Shown one piece after another: positions 21,801 through 34,744 of a stretch of 64,000 bases of DNA. A program made the position numbers and the translations under genes. Origin of the DNA: Turnera subulata (Eukaryota > Streptophyta > Magnoliopsida > Malpighiales > Passifloraceae); contig JAKUCV010001073.1 in assembly GCA_028386065.3 (NCBI GenBank), positions 162,061 through 226,060 on the forward strand, in the 5' to 3' direction. Below the pieces are notes generated by a model. It did not search any database. It was not told the origin of the DNA and saw nothing but the letters and a program-made list of their open reading frames with translations. How positions within the stretch are numbered: position 1 is the stretch's first letter; every line of letters begins with the position of its first letter.

Positions 21801-23366
21801 CAGAGACAATCGGATGATGCCTCGACTAGTTACTCGATGTTTTCACTTTTCGAGTTAAGGAAGTTGGGAGTTGACTTGGCAGTAGATGATACAGGAGCTT
21901 TGCTGGCACACATGAGTGTCAAGTCTAACCTAAGAGGATGGATAGTGGAGTTACAAGATGGAGATCCCGACCTGGTCAAGCTAAAGGAAGGAGTAAGGAG
22001 CGGAAGGGAAGATAAGTTTCGTATAGCTGATGATGGAGCACTGATGATTAGGAAACGGGTATGTGTACCCAGTGTCAGTAATCTGCGTAGTCAGATCCTG
22101 GATGAAGGTCATATGACGCCATATGCGTTGTATCCTGGAAGCACCAATATGTATTAGAACCTGAAGAGCCATTTTTTGTAGCCTCGTATGAAGAAGGACG
22201 TAGCAGAGTATGTCGTAAGATGCATTACTTGCCAGCAGGTGAAAGCCGAACATCAGGCTCCAGCAGGCAAGATGAGATCATTGACAATACCGGAGTGGAA
22301 GTAGGAGATGATCACTATGGATTTTGTGATTGGTTTACCGATGACTCGGAGGCAGCATGATGCTATTTGGGTCATCGTTGACCGATTAACAAAATCGGCT
22401 CATTTTCTCCCTATCCGCCAAACTGATACCATGGACACATTGGCGGGTAAGTATGTTGCTGAGATTGTGAGACTACACGGGATTCCAAAGACCATAGTCT
22501 CAGACAGAGATCCCAGATTCACATCACGATTCTGGAAGAGTTTATAAGCAGCGCTGGGAACCAAGTTGAGCTTCAGTACCGCTTTTCATCCTCAGACAGA
22601 AGGACAGTCTGAGAGGACTATACAGACACTGAAGGATATGCTTAGAGCTTGTGCACTTAACTTCAGTGGGAGTTGGGAAAAGTAACTACCCTTGGCAGAG
22701 TTTGCATATAACAATGGTTATCATTCCAGTATCAGTATGCCATCTTTTGAAGCCCTATATGGAAGAAAATATAGAAGTCCAGTTTGTTGGGATGAAGAAG
22801 GCTCAAGGCTGATCATTGGACCGGATTTAGTCAAACAAACAGTTGACAAGATCCAGACTGTGAGACAGTGTATGAGAGCTGCTCAGGATCGGCAGAAGAG
22901 CTACGCCGACAAACACCGACGTGAGATGGAGTATAACGTTGGTGAGAAGGTTTTTTTCAGAGTTGCACCCTGGAAAGGAGTGATCAGGTTCGGCAAAAGA
23001 GGAAAGCTGAGTCCAAGGTATATCGGGCCATATGAGATCGTTGAGAGGATTGGACCACTAGCTTACAGGTTGTCATTACCTGAAGAGCTTTCACGTATTC
23101 AAGACATGTTCCACGTCTCTATGCTGAGGAGATATCGAACGGACCCTAGTCATGTTGTGGCCCCAGTGGATGTGGAGGTAGCAGAGGACCTTACCTACAT
23201 AGAAGTGTCGGAACAGATTCTTGCTCGGGAAGTACGACAGATACGAAACCGCACCATTCCCATGGTAAAAGTCAAGTGGAGTAAGCATTCCGCTAATAAA
23301 TCAACATGGGAAGTCGAAGAGCATATGCAGTCCCAGCATCCGCATCTCTTCACCGGTTCAGAGTGA
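18803..23366 (+). pseudogene. Gypsy gag-pol, internal region 1 (gag-PR-RT-RH-INT-chromodomain), many lesions
   Basis: Start chosen at the ATG at 18803 (MDPAEGHQH), the same start as in the 53407 element. Order: capsid; CX2CX4HX4C knuckle ([14 protein letters not shown]); protease with [10 protein letters not shown] with [16 protein letters not shown]; RNase H with [14 protein letters not shown]; integrase with an HHCC-like finger and D-D-E core; a GPY/F-like module (RYIGPYEIV); and a C-terminal chromodomain-like end (VKVKWSKHS..STWEVEEHM). Lesions: frameshifts near 20780, 21013, 21150 and 21333, and stops near 21370, 21756, 22155, 22183, 22302, 22545 and 22683. Two small in-frame deletions lie near 20555 and 20600. 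The last 224 codons (22692-23366) are open. Cannot make active enzymes. Confidence 0.9.
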
Positions 23367-23373
23367 ATTTCGG

Positions 23374-23400
23374 GGACGAAATTCTTTTAAGGGGGTAGAC
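23374..23400 (+). other. Pre-LTR motif and polypurine tract of internal region 1
   Basis: GGACGAAATTCTTTTAAGGG and then GGTAGAC end directly at the TG of LTR 2. The G-rich purine run AAGGGGGTAGA is the expected plus-strand primer. Confidence 0.75.
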
Positions 23401-26400
23401 TGTAACAGCCCGACTAAAAATTTATATTTTACCGCGACTATAAAATGCTTTGTACAGTAATTTTCTATATAAAAATAATCTTTGGTAATTATTTCAAGGT
23501 AAATCGGGCATCGGATTCTAAAATCGAGCTCTCACCCACGTTCGGGATTTTTCTGCGAATTTTACGGACCAAGTTGGAATTTTTCGGGTCCAGGAATCTT
23601 CAGAAAAGTAGGATTAACCTCGATGGAACGGACCAGAAATAAAGGTAAGTGGGTATAGTAGATATTTTCTGGTCCAGACGATACACGACTGCATAATTGA
23701 ATTATGCAGCCGCCTTTTCCTATTATACTTGTGACCTGCTGTGACGCCCGTGTTCATGCAGTAAAGTGCTCGTGAACAAGCGTATACACCATCTTTTTTT
23801 TTCTTTCCTACAGAACGATTAAACCCAGTACCACCCTCTTCTCTTCCTCTCTGCAAAAACCTGAAACCAATTCTTCTTTCTTCTGCAAAACACAAAACCA
23901 GTTTCCCTACATCCTCACAAAACCAACCAGGAAGGAAAAAAAAAAGGAAAAGAAAAAAAAAACTCACCTGCACCAAAACGACGCAGTACCCTCTCCATCT
24001 CTCTTTTTCTTCTTCTCCTTTCCTCGCCACCACCCGCCACCGTGACCACCATCATCTCACCACCATCTGCAGTCGCCGTCGTCACCCGCCATCTCTTCCT
24101 TTCTCCTCGCCGCTGCTGCAGAACGCGTCGTCGCCGTCGTCCAGTCGTGACAAATCAACGAGAGCCGCACGAGTTTGTCCGCCGTCGCCGTCTCGCCGTT
24201 GCAGCCACTTGCGACGCCCCTCACACAGCCGTTGCCGTCTCACCGTTGCAGCCACTCGTGACGCCCCTCACACCGCCGCCGACAAGCGACTTCGCCTCGC
24301 TGCCGATACGCCTGCAGCCTCCTTCCTCGCTGTCTCCTCGCGCCGCCGGTACTGCTTTCTCCTCGCATACAGACCCGCCGATCTGTGGAGTGGAGCCCGA
24401 CGAGACGTCGTTCCCTCCTCTCGGTGCTGCTGTCGCACGCCTCCCCTTCAGCTGCATCTTCGTCGCCTCGTTGCCGCCCGCCTGTGCTTTGCTCAGCCGC
24501 CGCCGCCACGATTCCAAGATGAGCAGCCGGGTTGAAGACGACCCAGATGGGTCGAGTTTGACCCGTTTCCACGAGTCGGGTCGAGGTCTGGGTTGGGTTG
24601 CCATGGGTTTTGGGCTGCTGGGCTGGACTGCCTAGCCTGGGCCAGCGTGTGGGCCTATGCCTGGGCTCCTAGTAGGGTCTGGGCTTGGCACTATGCAGGG
24701 TCTGGGCCGGTACTGTTCATGGCCCAGTCTGAATTAATAAAAAAAAAGAAGAAAAGATATTCTGGAAATAAATATAATTCTAAGAAATATTAAAAAAATA
24801 AAAAAAATAAAAAATAATGTATATTTAGGCTTATATTTCTGGGAAATAATATTCTGGAATTAATGGAGAAAAATAATAAAAATGATAATAAGGTTTATAT
24901 TTATGAAAATAATACTTTGGAAAAAAATATATATGGTATATAATTATTTTGAGGAAAATAAAAATGAAAAGGGTATTATCAAAGTAAGTACGTACCGGAA
25001 TAATAACCGGGTATCAGTATGGTATTTTTGACACTTGAAAATAAATGGTGAATTATGATGATAATGGAGAAATAACCCGAGGCAGTACCAAGACGAGTCA
25101 ATATTAATTTTACGGCTTACAGTATTAGTCTGGCATTTGCATATCATCTTATGTATGCATATATTATTGTTTGATATTGGAGTTGACAACGAGCAGTATC
25201 CTGAGGAGCCAGAGCCGGGACATTTCGAGGACTTCCAGGAATAGGAAATCGGCTAAGGTGAGGATAAGTAAATATTTATATACTGCCCGTGTTATCAAGT
25301 TGCTGTTTGTTTACTATGTGTGACAATTGCTGGCTTAATTCTTTGTGGCTGTGAATGGCTTGTTGAGTGATGAATTAAATTGATGTTTGTTGCCGTTGAT
25401 TATGTTGAAATTATTGCTACTGTTGATGTTATTGATGATATTGGAATTGTTGGTATAAGTAAGTCTATTACTGTTGTTGTTGACTGTGAGGATTGTGTGG
25501 GTTGAGTACTGGGGGTACTAGTATGGGATAACAGTTTGGGATAAGTTTGTATTATCCAAACGAGCGGAGAGGCTGTGAGCCTGCTCGGGATAATGAGATA
25601 ATGGTCGGGTAATAGAATCGTAGTAACTAGTTGAGGGAGGAGAAATAATAAAACTGAAAACACTTAGACTTCTAGTAAGTCACAATTAAATGTTGAAACA
25701 GCCAGATGGTAGTCTTTTATTTTATGATGCTGGGGGAGAGTGTGCTTGGGGTCTGCTCCCTGTCTGTACCAATTATTATTTTAGGCGCTGGGGGAGAGTG
25801 TGCTTGGGGTCTGCTCCCTATCTGTGCCAGTTATTACGTGGAGGTACCAGGGCGGCGTCCACGGGCTAGCTAGCTTGACTACCTGGCGACGACCACCATT
25901 TAACTAGTGATACGGGCCCTGATAATAAAATTGGTCTAGCGTGTCTAGAATCACCATGTGTGTTGTTTAATGATCGTGAGAACCTTAGTTAATTATTGAT
26001 GATGTGACTTGGAAATTAACGGTTGTTTGTAAATGTATATTTGCTTATGGATTTTACCCGGTGAGCACTTCCGACTCACCCCTCGCCTGTGTGACCTGGT
26101 CACGTAGTTTGATTGTGCGTAGCTCAGGTACGTTCGAGGCAAGCTGTGGCGCACCCTCTGCCAGGCCCATATCCATCCTGCGTTGCATCATATTCATTAA
26201 TATTGTTATGCTGTATTAAGACTTCCGCTGCTTGCATTTTCTTACTCTGTTTCTGTAGCTTGCTGTAACAATGTCTCCGTATAGGGACGAATACCGTTGT
26301 TGTATTATTACTGTTGGCTTGTGATATTTACAACTGTGGTTTCTGTAATAATTAATAGGTCCCACGTGTGTACTGTGTAAAACGATAAATACGGATCGGG

Positions 26401-26408
26401 GCGTTTCA
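23401..26408 (+). repeat. LTR 2 of the tandem gypsy (3,008 bp), shared by both units
   Basis: Same ends as LTR 1. About 240 bp longer because the GC-rich block has an extra partial copy (CCGTTGCAGCCACT..GTGACGCCCCTCACA occurs twice at about 24190-24280) and an added stretch at about 24430-24610. It serves as 3' LTR of unit 1 and 5' LTR of unit 2. A primer-site-like sequence follows at 26409. Confidence 0.92.
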
Positions 26409-26522
26409 TTTTGGTAGCGGAGCGGGCTGTAGGTCCTTGGTTGTTGTTCGATCGTCTGTGCATTTCCTGCACCACATGTTATAAATATGGTACTCATGCA
26501 TACATCTTCATATAGGAAGGAC

Positions 26523-29500
26523 GAGATGGATCCGACTGAGGGACACCAGCATGCCGCCCAACAGCACCTGGAAGAGGACCAAGTGTCAATCGGTCAACCG
26601 CATGCGTACGGAGAAGAACCACATGTTTACGATGGGGTACCAGGTATACCATACCAGATGTCCTTGCAGATGAGGCACATGATAACCCAGATCCTTCATC
26701 GACTGACAGCTGGGGGACCAGTCGAAGACCCTGTTTTTACCAAGCTATCTGAGCTTGGAGGTGAGCTCTTCTCAGGAGCGACTGACCCTCGTGAGGCGGA
26801 CGAGTGGTTACGTCAGATCGCCAAGGTCATGCTTAAGATCAAGTGCACAACTGACCAGTGGGCGAACAATGCCGCTTCTCTTTTCTGTGAAGAAGCAGCA
26901 ACATGGTGGGAATCTACCACAAGAGACCTGCCGAAACTAGTGGTGATGCCATGGGCTGAGTTCACGGCCATGTTCAAGGACAAGTTCATTACTGAAGAAT
27001 TTCAGGAACGCATGCAGCGCGAATTCCTAGAATTGCGCTAGGATAATATGACCGTGACGGAGTATGAGATGAAGTTTGATCATTTGTCCCTGTATGTTGG
27101 AGATCTGGTGGCAACAACCAAAGCCAGATGCCAACGTTTCTGGAGAGGTCTACATCCTGACATCCAAGCTATCATGGGATGCAAGGATTGTGCTGGATAT
27201 CAAGACAAGGTAAGGGATGCTTAGAAGACTGAAGTTACATGGCGTAATCAACAGGAGTATCGCCGGAAGAGAAATGCACCGCAGGTTCCTCCTAGTCAGA
27301 ACAAGAAGCCATATGCACCTATCGCTAGTGCGCCTACAGCTGGACGAGGACAGTATCAGCAGATGACTTATGGACGTGGTTGGGCTAAAAACTGCGGAGC
27401 TTCAACCGGAGGATGGAGTGGACCTGGAGTGACTAATTCTAAAGATAACCGCTTCCGACGCCCCATATCATCAGTCAGATGCTTTGGATGCATTGAGTTG
27501 GGACATTATCGTTATGCATGGCCAAAGCTTGGGAGAGTCAGTAACTCTGCACCGGCACCAACAGTTCAGGCCTCTGTGGCTAGCGTGCCAAGTGGATCTA
27601 GAGCTCATGGACAAGGTCGTGGCCGTGGAAATCCTTCCGCAAGGACCCAATCTGGAGCTAACCAAAGCACAGCAGTTCCTAGAGCTTTCGTCATCACCGC
27701 AGAAGAAGACCCTGATGCTGCCCAAGTTATAGCAAGTATCTTTACAGTACATGGTAGTGTTGCATTCACAGTATTTTATCCTTGAGCTACACATTCCTTT
27801 ATTGCTCAAACCTATGCTATGCAACATAACTGTGAAGAAATATCCCTAGAAAAGCCGATGAGGGTTAGATTACCCGCATGCATCATAGTGAGGTTAGATA
27901 GAGTTTGTAAGGATGTACCGTTAGTACTTGAGAACGTAACCTTTCCTGCTCGACTCATTGTCATGAACATGGGAGGATTTGATATAATCCTAGGCATGGT
28001 TTGGTTATCGAAGTATCGAGCTTTGGTAGATTGTCGAGCTAAGCAAGTGAGGTTGACATTCGCCGAAGGTCGGACGATTGTTCTGTTCGGAGTGGGGAGA
28101 ACTACAACCACATGTAGTATCTCTGCTACCCAGGGCTACCGAATAAAGCAACATGGTCCAGATGCTTTGCTGACCCACATTCCAGATGAAGAAACACAAG
28201 ATTCTACCCCGGAAGATGTAGTAGTTGTGAGGGAGTTCGTTAATGTTTTCCCAGATGATCTACCAGGTTTGCCACCCGACAGAGAGGTTGAGTACACCAT
28301 CGAGCTTGTACCTGGAATTACACCTATCTTGATGGCACCATACAGGATGGCACCAACAGAGCTTCAGGAGCTGAAGAAGCAACTAGACGAACTATTGGAG
28401 AAAGGTTTCATCAGACCTAGCACCTCACCATGGGGTGCACCAGTTTTGTTTGTGAAGAAGAAGGACGGTAGTCTTAGGATGTGTGTAGACTATCGACAGT
28501 TAAATAAGGTGACAGTCAAGAACAAGTACCCGTTACCGAGGATTGATGACCATTTTGATCAGCTTCAAGGAGCAACGGTGTTTTCAAAGATTAATCTCCG
28601 ATCGGGCTATCACCAGATCAAGATTTCGGAGAAGGACATACCGAAGACAGCCTTTCGCACACGGTATGGCCACTTCGAATTCACTGTGGTACCTTTCGGT
28701 CTGACCAATGCACCAGCAGTATTCATGTGCTTGATGCACTTGGTACTGAATGAGTTCTTGGATAAGTTCGTTGTGGTCTTCATCGACGATATCCTCATCT
28801 ACTCCAAGAGCAAGGAAGAGCACGAAGAGCATTTGAGGATAGTGCTTCAAAGGTTACGGGAGAAGCAGTTGTATGTCAGATTCAGCAAGTGTGAATTTTA
28901 GCTTGGAGAAGTTTCCTTCCTCAGACATGTAGTAGGCGGGGATGGAATAAAGGTTGATCCTGCCAAAGTTAAGGCTGTGTTGGAGTGGGAGCCTCCTAAG
29001 AATGTGTCCGAAGTCAGGAGTTTTCTTGGCCTTGCAGGATACTATCGGAGGTTCATAGAAGGTTTTTCCTTCCCATGACTAAGCTGTTGAGGAAAGAACA
29101 AGCTTTTGTTTGGAGCCCGGAGTGCCAACAGAGTTTTGAGGAGCTTAAGAAGAAGCTGACAACGGCACCAGTGCTAACAGTACCGAAGCCAGGAGTTGAG
29201 TACGTGTTGTTTTGTGATGCATCAGGTCTTGGTTTAGGAGCCGTGCTGATGCAAGAAGGACGAGTGATTGCCTATGCCTCTAGACAACTAAGGACTCATG
29301 AGAAGAACTACCCGACGTGTGATCTTGAGATGGCAGCTGTGATTTTGGCTCTGAAGATTTGGAGACACTACTTGTTTGGAGAGAAGTGTCGAATCTTCAC
29401 CGACCACAAAAGCCTTAAGTACATCATGACTCAGAAGGAGCTTAACCTGCGACAAAGACGCTGGGTTGAATTGCTTAATGATTATGATTGTACTCTCGAG

Positions 29501-30602
29501 TATCACCCAGGAAAGGCTAATGTGGTAGCTGATGCTTTGAGCCAGAGACAATCGGATGATGCCTCCACTAGTTACTCGATGTTTTCACTTATCGAGTTAA
29601 TGAAGTTGGGAGTTGACTTGGCAGTGGATGATACAGGAGCTTTGTTGGCACACATGAGTGTCAAGTCTAACCTAAGAGGATGGATAGTGGAGTTACAAGA
29701 TGGAGATCCCGACCTGGGCAAGCTAAAGGAAGGAGTAAGGAGCGGAAGGGAAGATAAGTTTTGTATAGCTGATGATGGAGCAATGATGATTGATGTCAGT
29801 AATCTGCATAGTCAGATCCTGGATGAAGGTCATATGACGCCATATGCGATGCATCCTAGAAACATCAAGAAGTATCAGAACCTGAAGAGCCATTTTTTGT
29901 GGCCTCGTATGAAGAAAGACGTAGCAGAGTATGTCGCAACATGCATTACTTGCCAGCAGGTGAAAGCCACACATCAGGCTCCAGCAGGCAAGATGAGATC
30001 ATTGACAGTACCGAAGTGGAAGTGGGAGATGATCACTATGGATTTTGTGATTGGTTTACCGATGACTCGGAGGCAGCATGATGCTATTTGGGTCATCGTT
30101 GACCGGTTAACAAAATCGGCTCATTTTCTCCCTATCCGCCAAACTGATACCATGGACACATTGGCGGATAAGTATGTTGCTGAGATTGAGAGACTACACG
30201 GGATTCCAAAGACCATAGTCTCAGACAGAGATCCCAGATTCACATCACGATTCTGGAAGAGTTTACAAGTAGCGCTGGGAACCAAGTTGAGCTTCAGTAC
30301 CGCTTTTCATCCTCAGACAGATGGACAGTCTAAGAGGACTATACAGACACTGGAGGATATGCTTAGAGCTTGTGCACTCAACTTCAGTGGGAGTTGGGAT
30401 AAGTACCTACCCTTGGGAGAGTTTGCATATAACAATGGCTATCATTCCAGTATCGGTATGCCACTTTTTGAAGCCCTCTATGGAAGAAAGTGTAAAAGTC
30501 CAGTTTGTTGGGATGAAGAAGGCTCAAGGCTGATCATTGGACCGGATTTAGTCAAATAGACAGTTGACAAGATCCGACGGTGAGACAGTGTATGAGAGCT
30601 AC
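26523..30602 (+). pseudogene. Gypsy gag-pol, internal region 2, stops plus 3' truncation
   Basis: Same domain order as internal region 1 up to integrase. Stops: TAG about 27039 in capsid, TAG about 27232, TGA about 27783 where the protease Gly of DPGA should be, TAG about 28899 in RT, and TAG 30557-30559. A ~10-bp deletion near 29072 shifts frame between RT and RNase H, and a small deletion removes residues near 29790. The longest open parts are RT (27819-28901, with [10 protein letters not shown]) and RNase H-integrase (29075-30559, with the DRDPRF and HPQTDGQ motifs of the D-D-E core). In the zinc knuckle region the last Cys is Trp (about 27519). After about 30602 the sequence jumps into LTR sequence, so the integrase end, chromodomain and polypurine tract are lost. 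Confidence 0.9.
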
Positions 30603-32586
30603 AGATTTTACGGACCAAGTTGGAATTTTTCGGGTCCAGGAATCTTCAGAAAAGTCGGGATCAACCTCGATGGAACGGACCAGAAATAAAGGTAAGTGGG
30701 TATAGTAGATATTTTCTGGTCCAGACGATACACGACTGCATAATTGAATTATGCAGCCGCCTTCTCCTGTTATACCTGTGACCTGCTGTGACGCCCGTGT
30801 TCATGCAGTAAAGTGCTCGTGAACCTGCGTATACACCATCTTCTTTTTTTTTTCTTTCCTGCAGAACCACTAAACCCAATACCACCCTCTTCTCTTCCTC
30901 TCTGCAAAAACCTGAAACCAATTCTTCTTTCTTCTGCAAAACACAAAACCAGTTTCCCTATATCCTCACAAAACCAACTAGGAAGAAAAAAAAAGGAAAA
31001 GAAAAAGAAAAACTCACCTGCACCAAAACGACGCAGTACCCTCTCCATCTCTCTTTTTCTTCTTCTCCTTTCCTCGCCACCACCCGCCACCGTGACCACT
31101 ATCATCTCACCACCATCTACAGTCGCCGTCGTCACCCGCTATCAGTATGGTATTATCAAAGTAAGCACGTACCGGAATAATAACCGGGTATCAGTATGGT
31201 ATTTTTGACACTTGAAAATAAATGGTGAATTATGATGATAATGGAGAAATAACCCGAGGCAGTACCGAGACGAGTCAGTATTAATTTTACGGCTTACAGT
31301 ATTAGTCTGGCATTTGCATATCATCTTATGTGTGCATATATTATTGTTTGATATAGGAGTTGATAACGAGCAGTATCCCGAGGAGCCAGAGCCGGGACAT
31401 TTCGAGGAGTTTCAGGAATAGGAAATCGGCTAAGGTGAGGATAAGTAAATATTTATATGCTGCCCGTGTTATCAAGTTGCTGTTTGTTTACTATGTGTGA
31501 TAATTGCTGGCTTAATTCTTTGTGGTTGTGAATGGCTTGTTGAGTGATGAATTAAATTGATGTTTGTTGTCGTTGATGATGTTGAAATTATTGCTACTGT
31601 TGATGTTATTGATGATATTGGAATTGTTGGTATAAGTAAGTCTATTACTGTTGTTGTTGACTGTGAGGATTGTGTGGGTTGAGTACCGGAGGTACTAGTA
31701 AGGGATAACAGTTTGGGATAAGTTTGTATTATCCAGACGAGCGGAGAGGCTGTGAGCCTGCTCGGGATAATGAGATAATGGTCGGATAATAGAATCGTAG
31801 TAACTAGTTGAGGGAGGAGAAATATTAAAACTGAAGAACACTTAGACATCTAGTAAGTCACAGTTAAATGTTGGAACAGCCAGATGGTAGTCTTTTATTG
31901 TATGGTGCTGGGGGAGAGTGTGCTTGGGGTCTGCTCCCTATCTGTACCAATTATTATTTTAGGCGTTGGGGGAGAGTGTGCTTGGGGTTTGCTCCCTATC
32001 TGTGCCAGTTATTACGTGGAGGTACCAGGGCGGGGTCCACGGGCTAGCTAGCTTGACTACCTGGCGACGGCCACCATTTAACTAGTGATAGGGGCCCTGA
32101 TAATAAAATTAGTATAGCGTGTCTAGAATCACCATGTGTGTTGTTTAAGGTTCGTGAGAACCTTAGTTAATTATTGATGATGTGACTTGGAAATTAACGG
32201 TTGTTTGTATGTGTATATTTGCTTATGGATTTTACCCGGTGAGCACTTCCGACTCACCCCTCGCCTGCGTGACCTGGTCACGTAGTTTGATTGTGCGTAG
32301 CTCAGGTACGTTCGAGGCAAGCTGTGGCGCACCCTCTGCCAGGCCCGAATCCTTCCTGCGTTGCATCATATTCATTACTGTTGTTATGTTGTATTAAGAC
32401 TTCCGCTGCTTGCATTTTATTACTCTGTTTCTGTAGCTTGCTGTAACAATGTCTCCGTATTGGGACGAATACCGTTGTTGTATTATTACTGTTAGCTTGT
32501 GATATTTACCGCTGTAGTTTCTGTAATAATTAATAGGTCCCACGTGTTTACTGTGTAAAACGGTAAATACGGATCGGGGCGTTTCA
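30603..32586 (+). repeat. LTR 3 of the tandem gypsy, 5'-truncated and internally deleted
   Basis: Lacks about the first 157 bp of the LTR; the joint is at GATTTTACGG. A further ~880 bp is missing at about 31140, where GTCGTCACCCGCT joins ATCAGTATGGTATTATC; this removes most of the GC-rich and AT-rich blocks. The 3' end is intact (GGGGCGTTTCA at 32586) and is followed by the TATTA target duplication. Confidence 0.88.
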
Positions 32587-34136
32587 TATTAAATATAAAC
32601 AATATGCTTGGACTACTTATGGAACCTACTTATTAGATTTGAAAGGTAAAATAAATAATAAATATACACAATATTCAATATATAGAATTTTATCCTTTTG
32701 TCTATATATAATGGAACGCAAAATCTACTTATTAAATTTATAAACATCCTAATTTTATAAATATATTTATTAAATTTTTACAATGTGTCCGGATTATTTA
32801 GAAAACCTATTTAATAGGTTTGAAAATCGGAATGAATAATAAATATATATAACCCAATGTATAGAATTTTATTTATTAAGTTCATAAATTTAAACTAACC
32901 ATAAATATATAATAAATTTATACAGTGTACCTGGATTATTTATAAGACCTACTTATCAGGATCGAAAACTAAAATAAATAATCAATATGTACAACACAAT
33001 GCATAGAATTTTATCTTCACATTATCTTTGATACTATTGAATGTTAGATATACTTATTAATTCTATAAACCTAATTACCAATAAATATATTTTTAAATTA
33101 CGTTTAAGAATCAAAACTAACTAAAAATGTATATATTAAATTTATACCATGTAGGTTGGACTATTATATGAGAGTTATAATGTTTGAAAACCTAAATTTA
33201 TAATAAATATATATAACCCAGTGCATAGTATACATATATTTTATTTATCAGGGTTAGAAAACCTATTTAATAGGTTTGAAAACCGGAAGGAATAATAAAT
33301 ATATAAAATTCAATGCGTAGAATGTTATTTATTAGGTTTAAAAATCGAAACTAACTATAAATGTATATATTAAATTTATACAATGTGTCTGGACTATTTA
33401 AGGGGCCTACTTACTAGGCTCGAAAGCCAAAATCAACAATAAGTATATACAATTCAATGTATAGAATTTTATCCATACATTGTGTATAAATGGGACCCAA
33501 AATCTACTTATTAAATTTATAAACCTACTCATCAATATGTGTAATTTTATCCTAATTTTATAAATCTACTAATAAATGTATCTATTAAATTAGTACAATG
33601 CGTCCGGGCTATTTAGAAAACCTATTTAATAGGTTTGAAAACTGGAATTAATAATAAATATATATAACTCAATGTATAAAATTTTATTTATTAGGTTCAA
33701 ACATCGAACAAAATGTATATATTAAAATTTTTACAATATGCCTGGACTATTTACAAGACCTACTTATTAGGCTCGGAAGACAACATCAATAACAAATATA
33801 TACAACTCAATGGATAGAATTTTATCCTCATATTGTCCTTATACAATTGAATCCCAGATAAATTTATTAATTTTACCAAACTAATTATCAATACACGTAT
33901 TTTTAAAATCACGTTTAAAAATCACAACTGACTAAAAATATATATATTAAATTAAATTTGTACCATGTGGCTGGACTATTTATGAAAATTACTTATAATA
34001 TTTGAAAATTTAAATTTATAATAATATAAATAAAGATATATATAATATGTATATATATATTATATATATAGTGCATAATTTACATATAATTAAAGCTAAT
34101 TGTAAAAAAAAAAAGAAATTAAAAAACTCATAAAAA
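32587..34136. repeat. AT-rich complex repeat, right part
   Basis: Continuation of 15290-15919 after the gypsy insertion. The palindrome-bearing block AACCTATTTAATAGGTTTGA occurs at about 32807, 33260 and 33618 (diverged fourth at about 15807). Other recurrent blocks are CCTGGACTATTTA(C/T), TATAGAATTTTAT and TATATATTAAATTTATAC. Units are irregular (about 360-450 bp). No ORF. Confidence 0.65.
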
Positions 34137-34166
34137 TGCTAGCCCGTGTATTTCGTAGAGTACTAG
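34137..34166 (+). mobile_element. Helitron-like 3' terminus candidate
   Basis: GCTAGCCCGTGTATTTCGTA then GAGTACTAG, reminiscent of a hairpin followed by CTAG at a Helitron 3' end. It would close an element whose body is the AT-rich repeat to the left. The hairpin is poor and I could not fix a 5' TC end (a CTAG-bearing candidate near 14270 is unconvincing). Confidence 0.25.
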
Positions 34167-34532
34167 TTTAATTGTATATTATAACAAAATGACATACACA
34201 AATTGACACGTGGAACAAAAGAATTCTTATTTTCGTACAGATTTAATACATATATATACTTATATTTATTGTAAAAAAAATTCTCAAAAAAAAATAATTT
34301 GTCAATCAAATTGTATTTTATATAAAAAGTGCAAGACTAGTACATTTGGGACAAAAGAACAAAATTGTAAAAACCTTAAGACCTTAACATTTTATAGACA
34401 ACGAGACATTTGTCAATTCTCATGTTCTGATCTCAGTTTGATGGCAAATATATTTCTGGGAAAGAACCTTTGGCTATTTCTTCAGAAAATCTTCCTGTTC
34501 CCTTAATAACTTTCATCGTTTTTTATCGTTAC
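34167..34532. other. AT-rich spacer, ending in the left target duplication of the copia element
   Basis: No gene recognised; a 98-codon ORF at 34210-34506 is Lys/Ser/Thr-rich and unlike any family I know. Bases 34528-34532 (GTTAC) are the left target duplication, repeated at 41265-41269. Confidence 0.4.
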
Positions 34533-34744
34533 TGTTATAAAACGTGTGATTAATGGATGTCATTATCATCCACCTAACACTATATTGTTGTATATTTAAA
34601 CAATGAATGAAAAATATTGAGTAGTAGAACGAGCTCAGCCTTCCCCTCCTTCAACGTTTCTTTTTTCCTCTGCTGCCTCCTCCTACATCATTTTCTTCTC
34701 TATTAAACAACTTCTCCATTAAACAACACATATTATTTACAACA
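34533..34744 (+). repeat. 5' LTR of the copia element
   Basis: 212 bp, TG...CA ends, about 98.6% identical to the 3' LTR by hand count. Followed directly by CGTTATCAGCACGATT (34745-34760), a sequence typical of the primer-site position in plant copia elements; I have not matched it to a specific tRNA. Confidence 0.93.

Larger units (their letters stand above)
15920..32586 (+). mobile_element. Tandem Ty3/gypsy chromovirus (Tekay-like): LTR-internal-LTR-internal-LTR
   Basis: Three LTRs (15920-18685, 23401-26408, 30603-32586) alternate with two coding regions, all on the plus strand. The outermost bases are flanked by one 5-bp direct repeat, TATTA (15915-15919 and 32587-32591), and the AT-rich host repeat continues on both sides. 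So the block entered, or was formed, at a single target site. Both coding regions are pseudogenes. The simplest origin is unequal or inter-element LTR recombination, followed by deletions in the third LTR. Confidence 0.88.
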
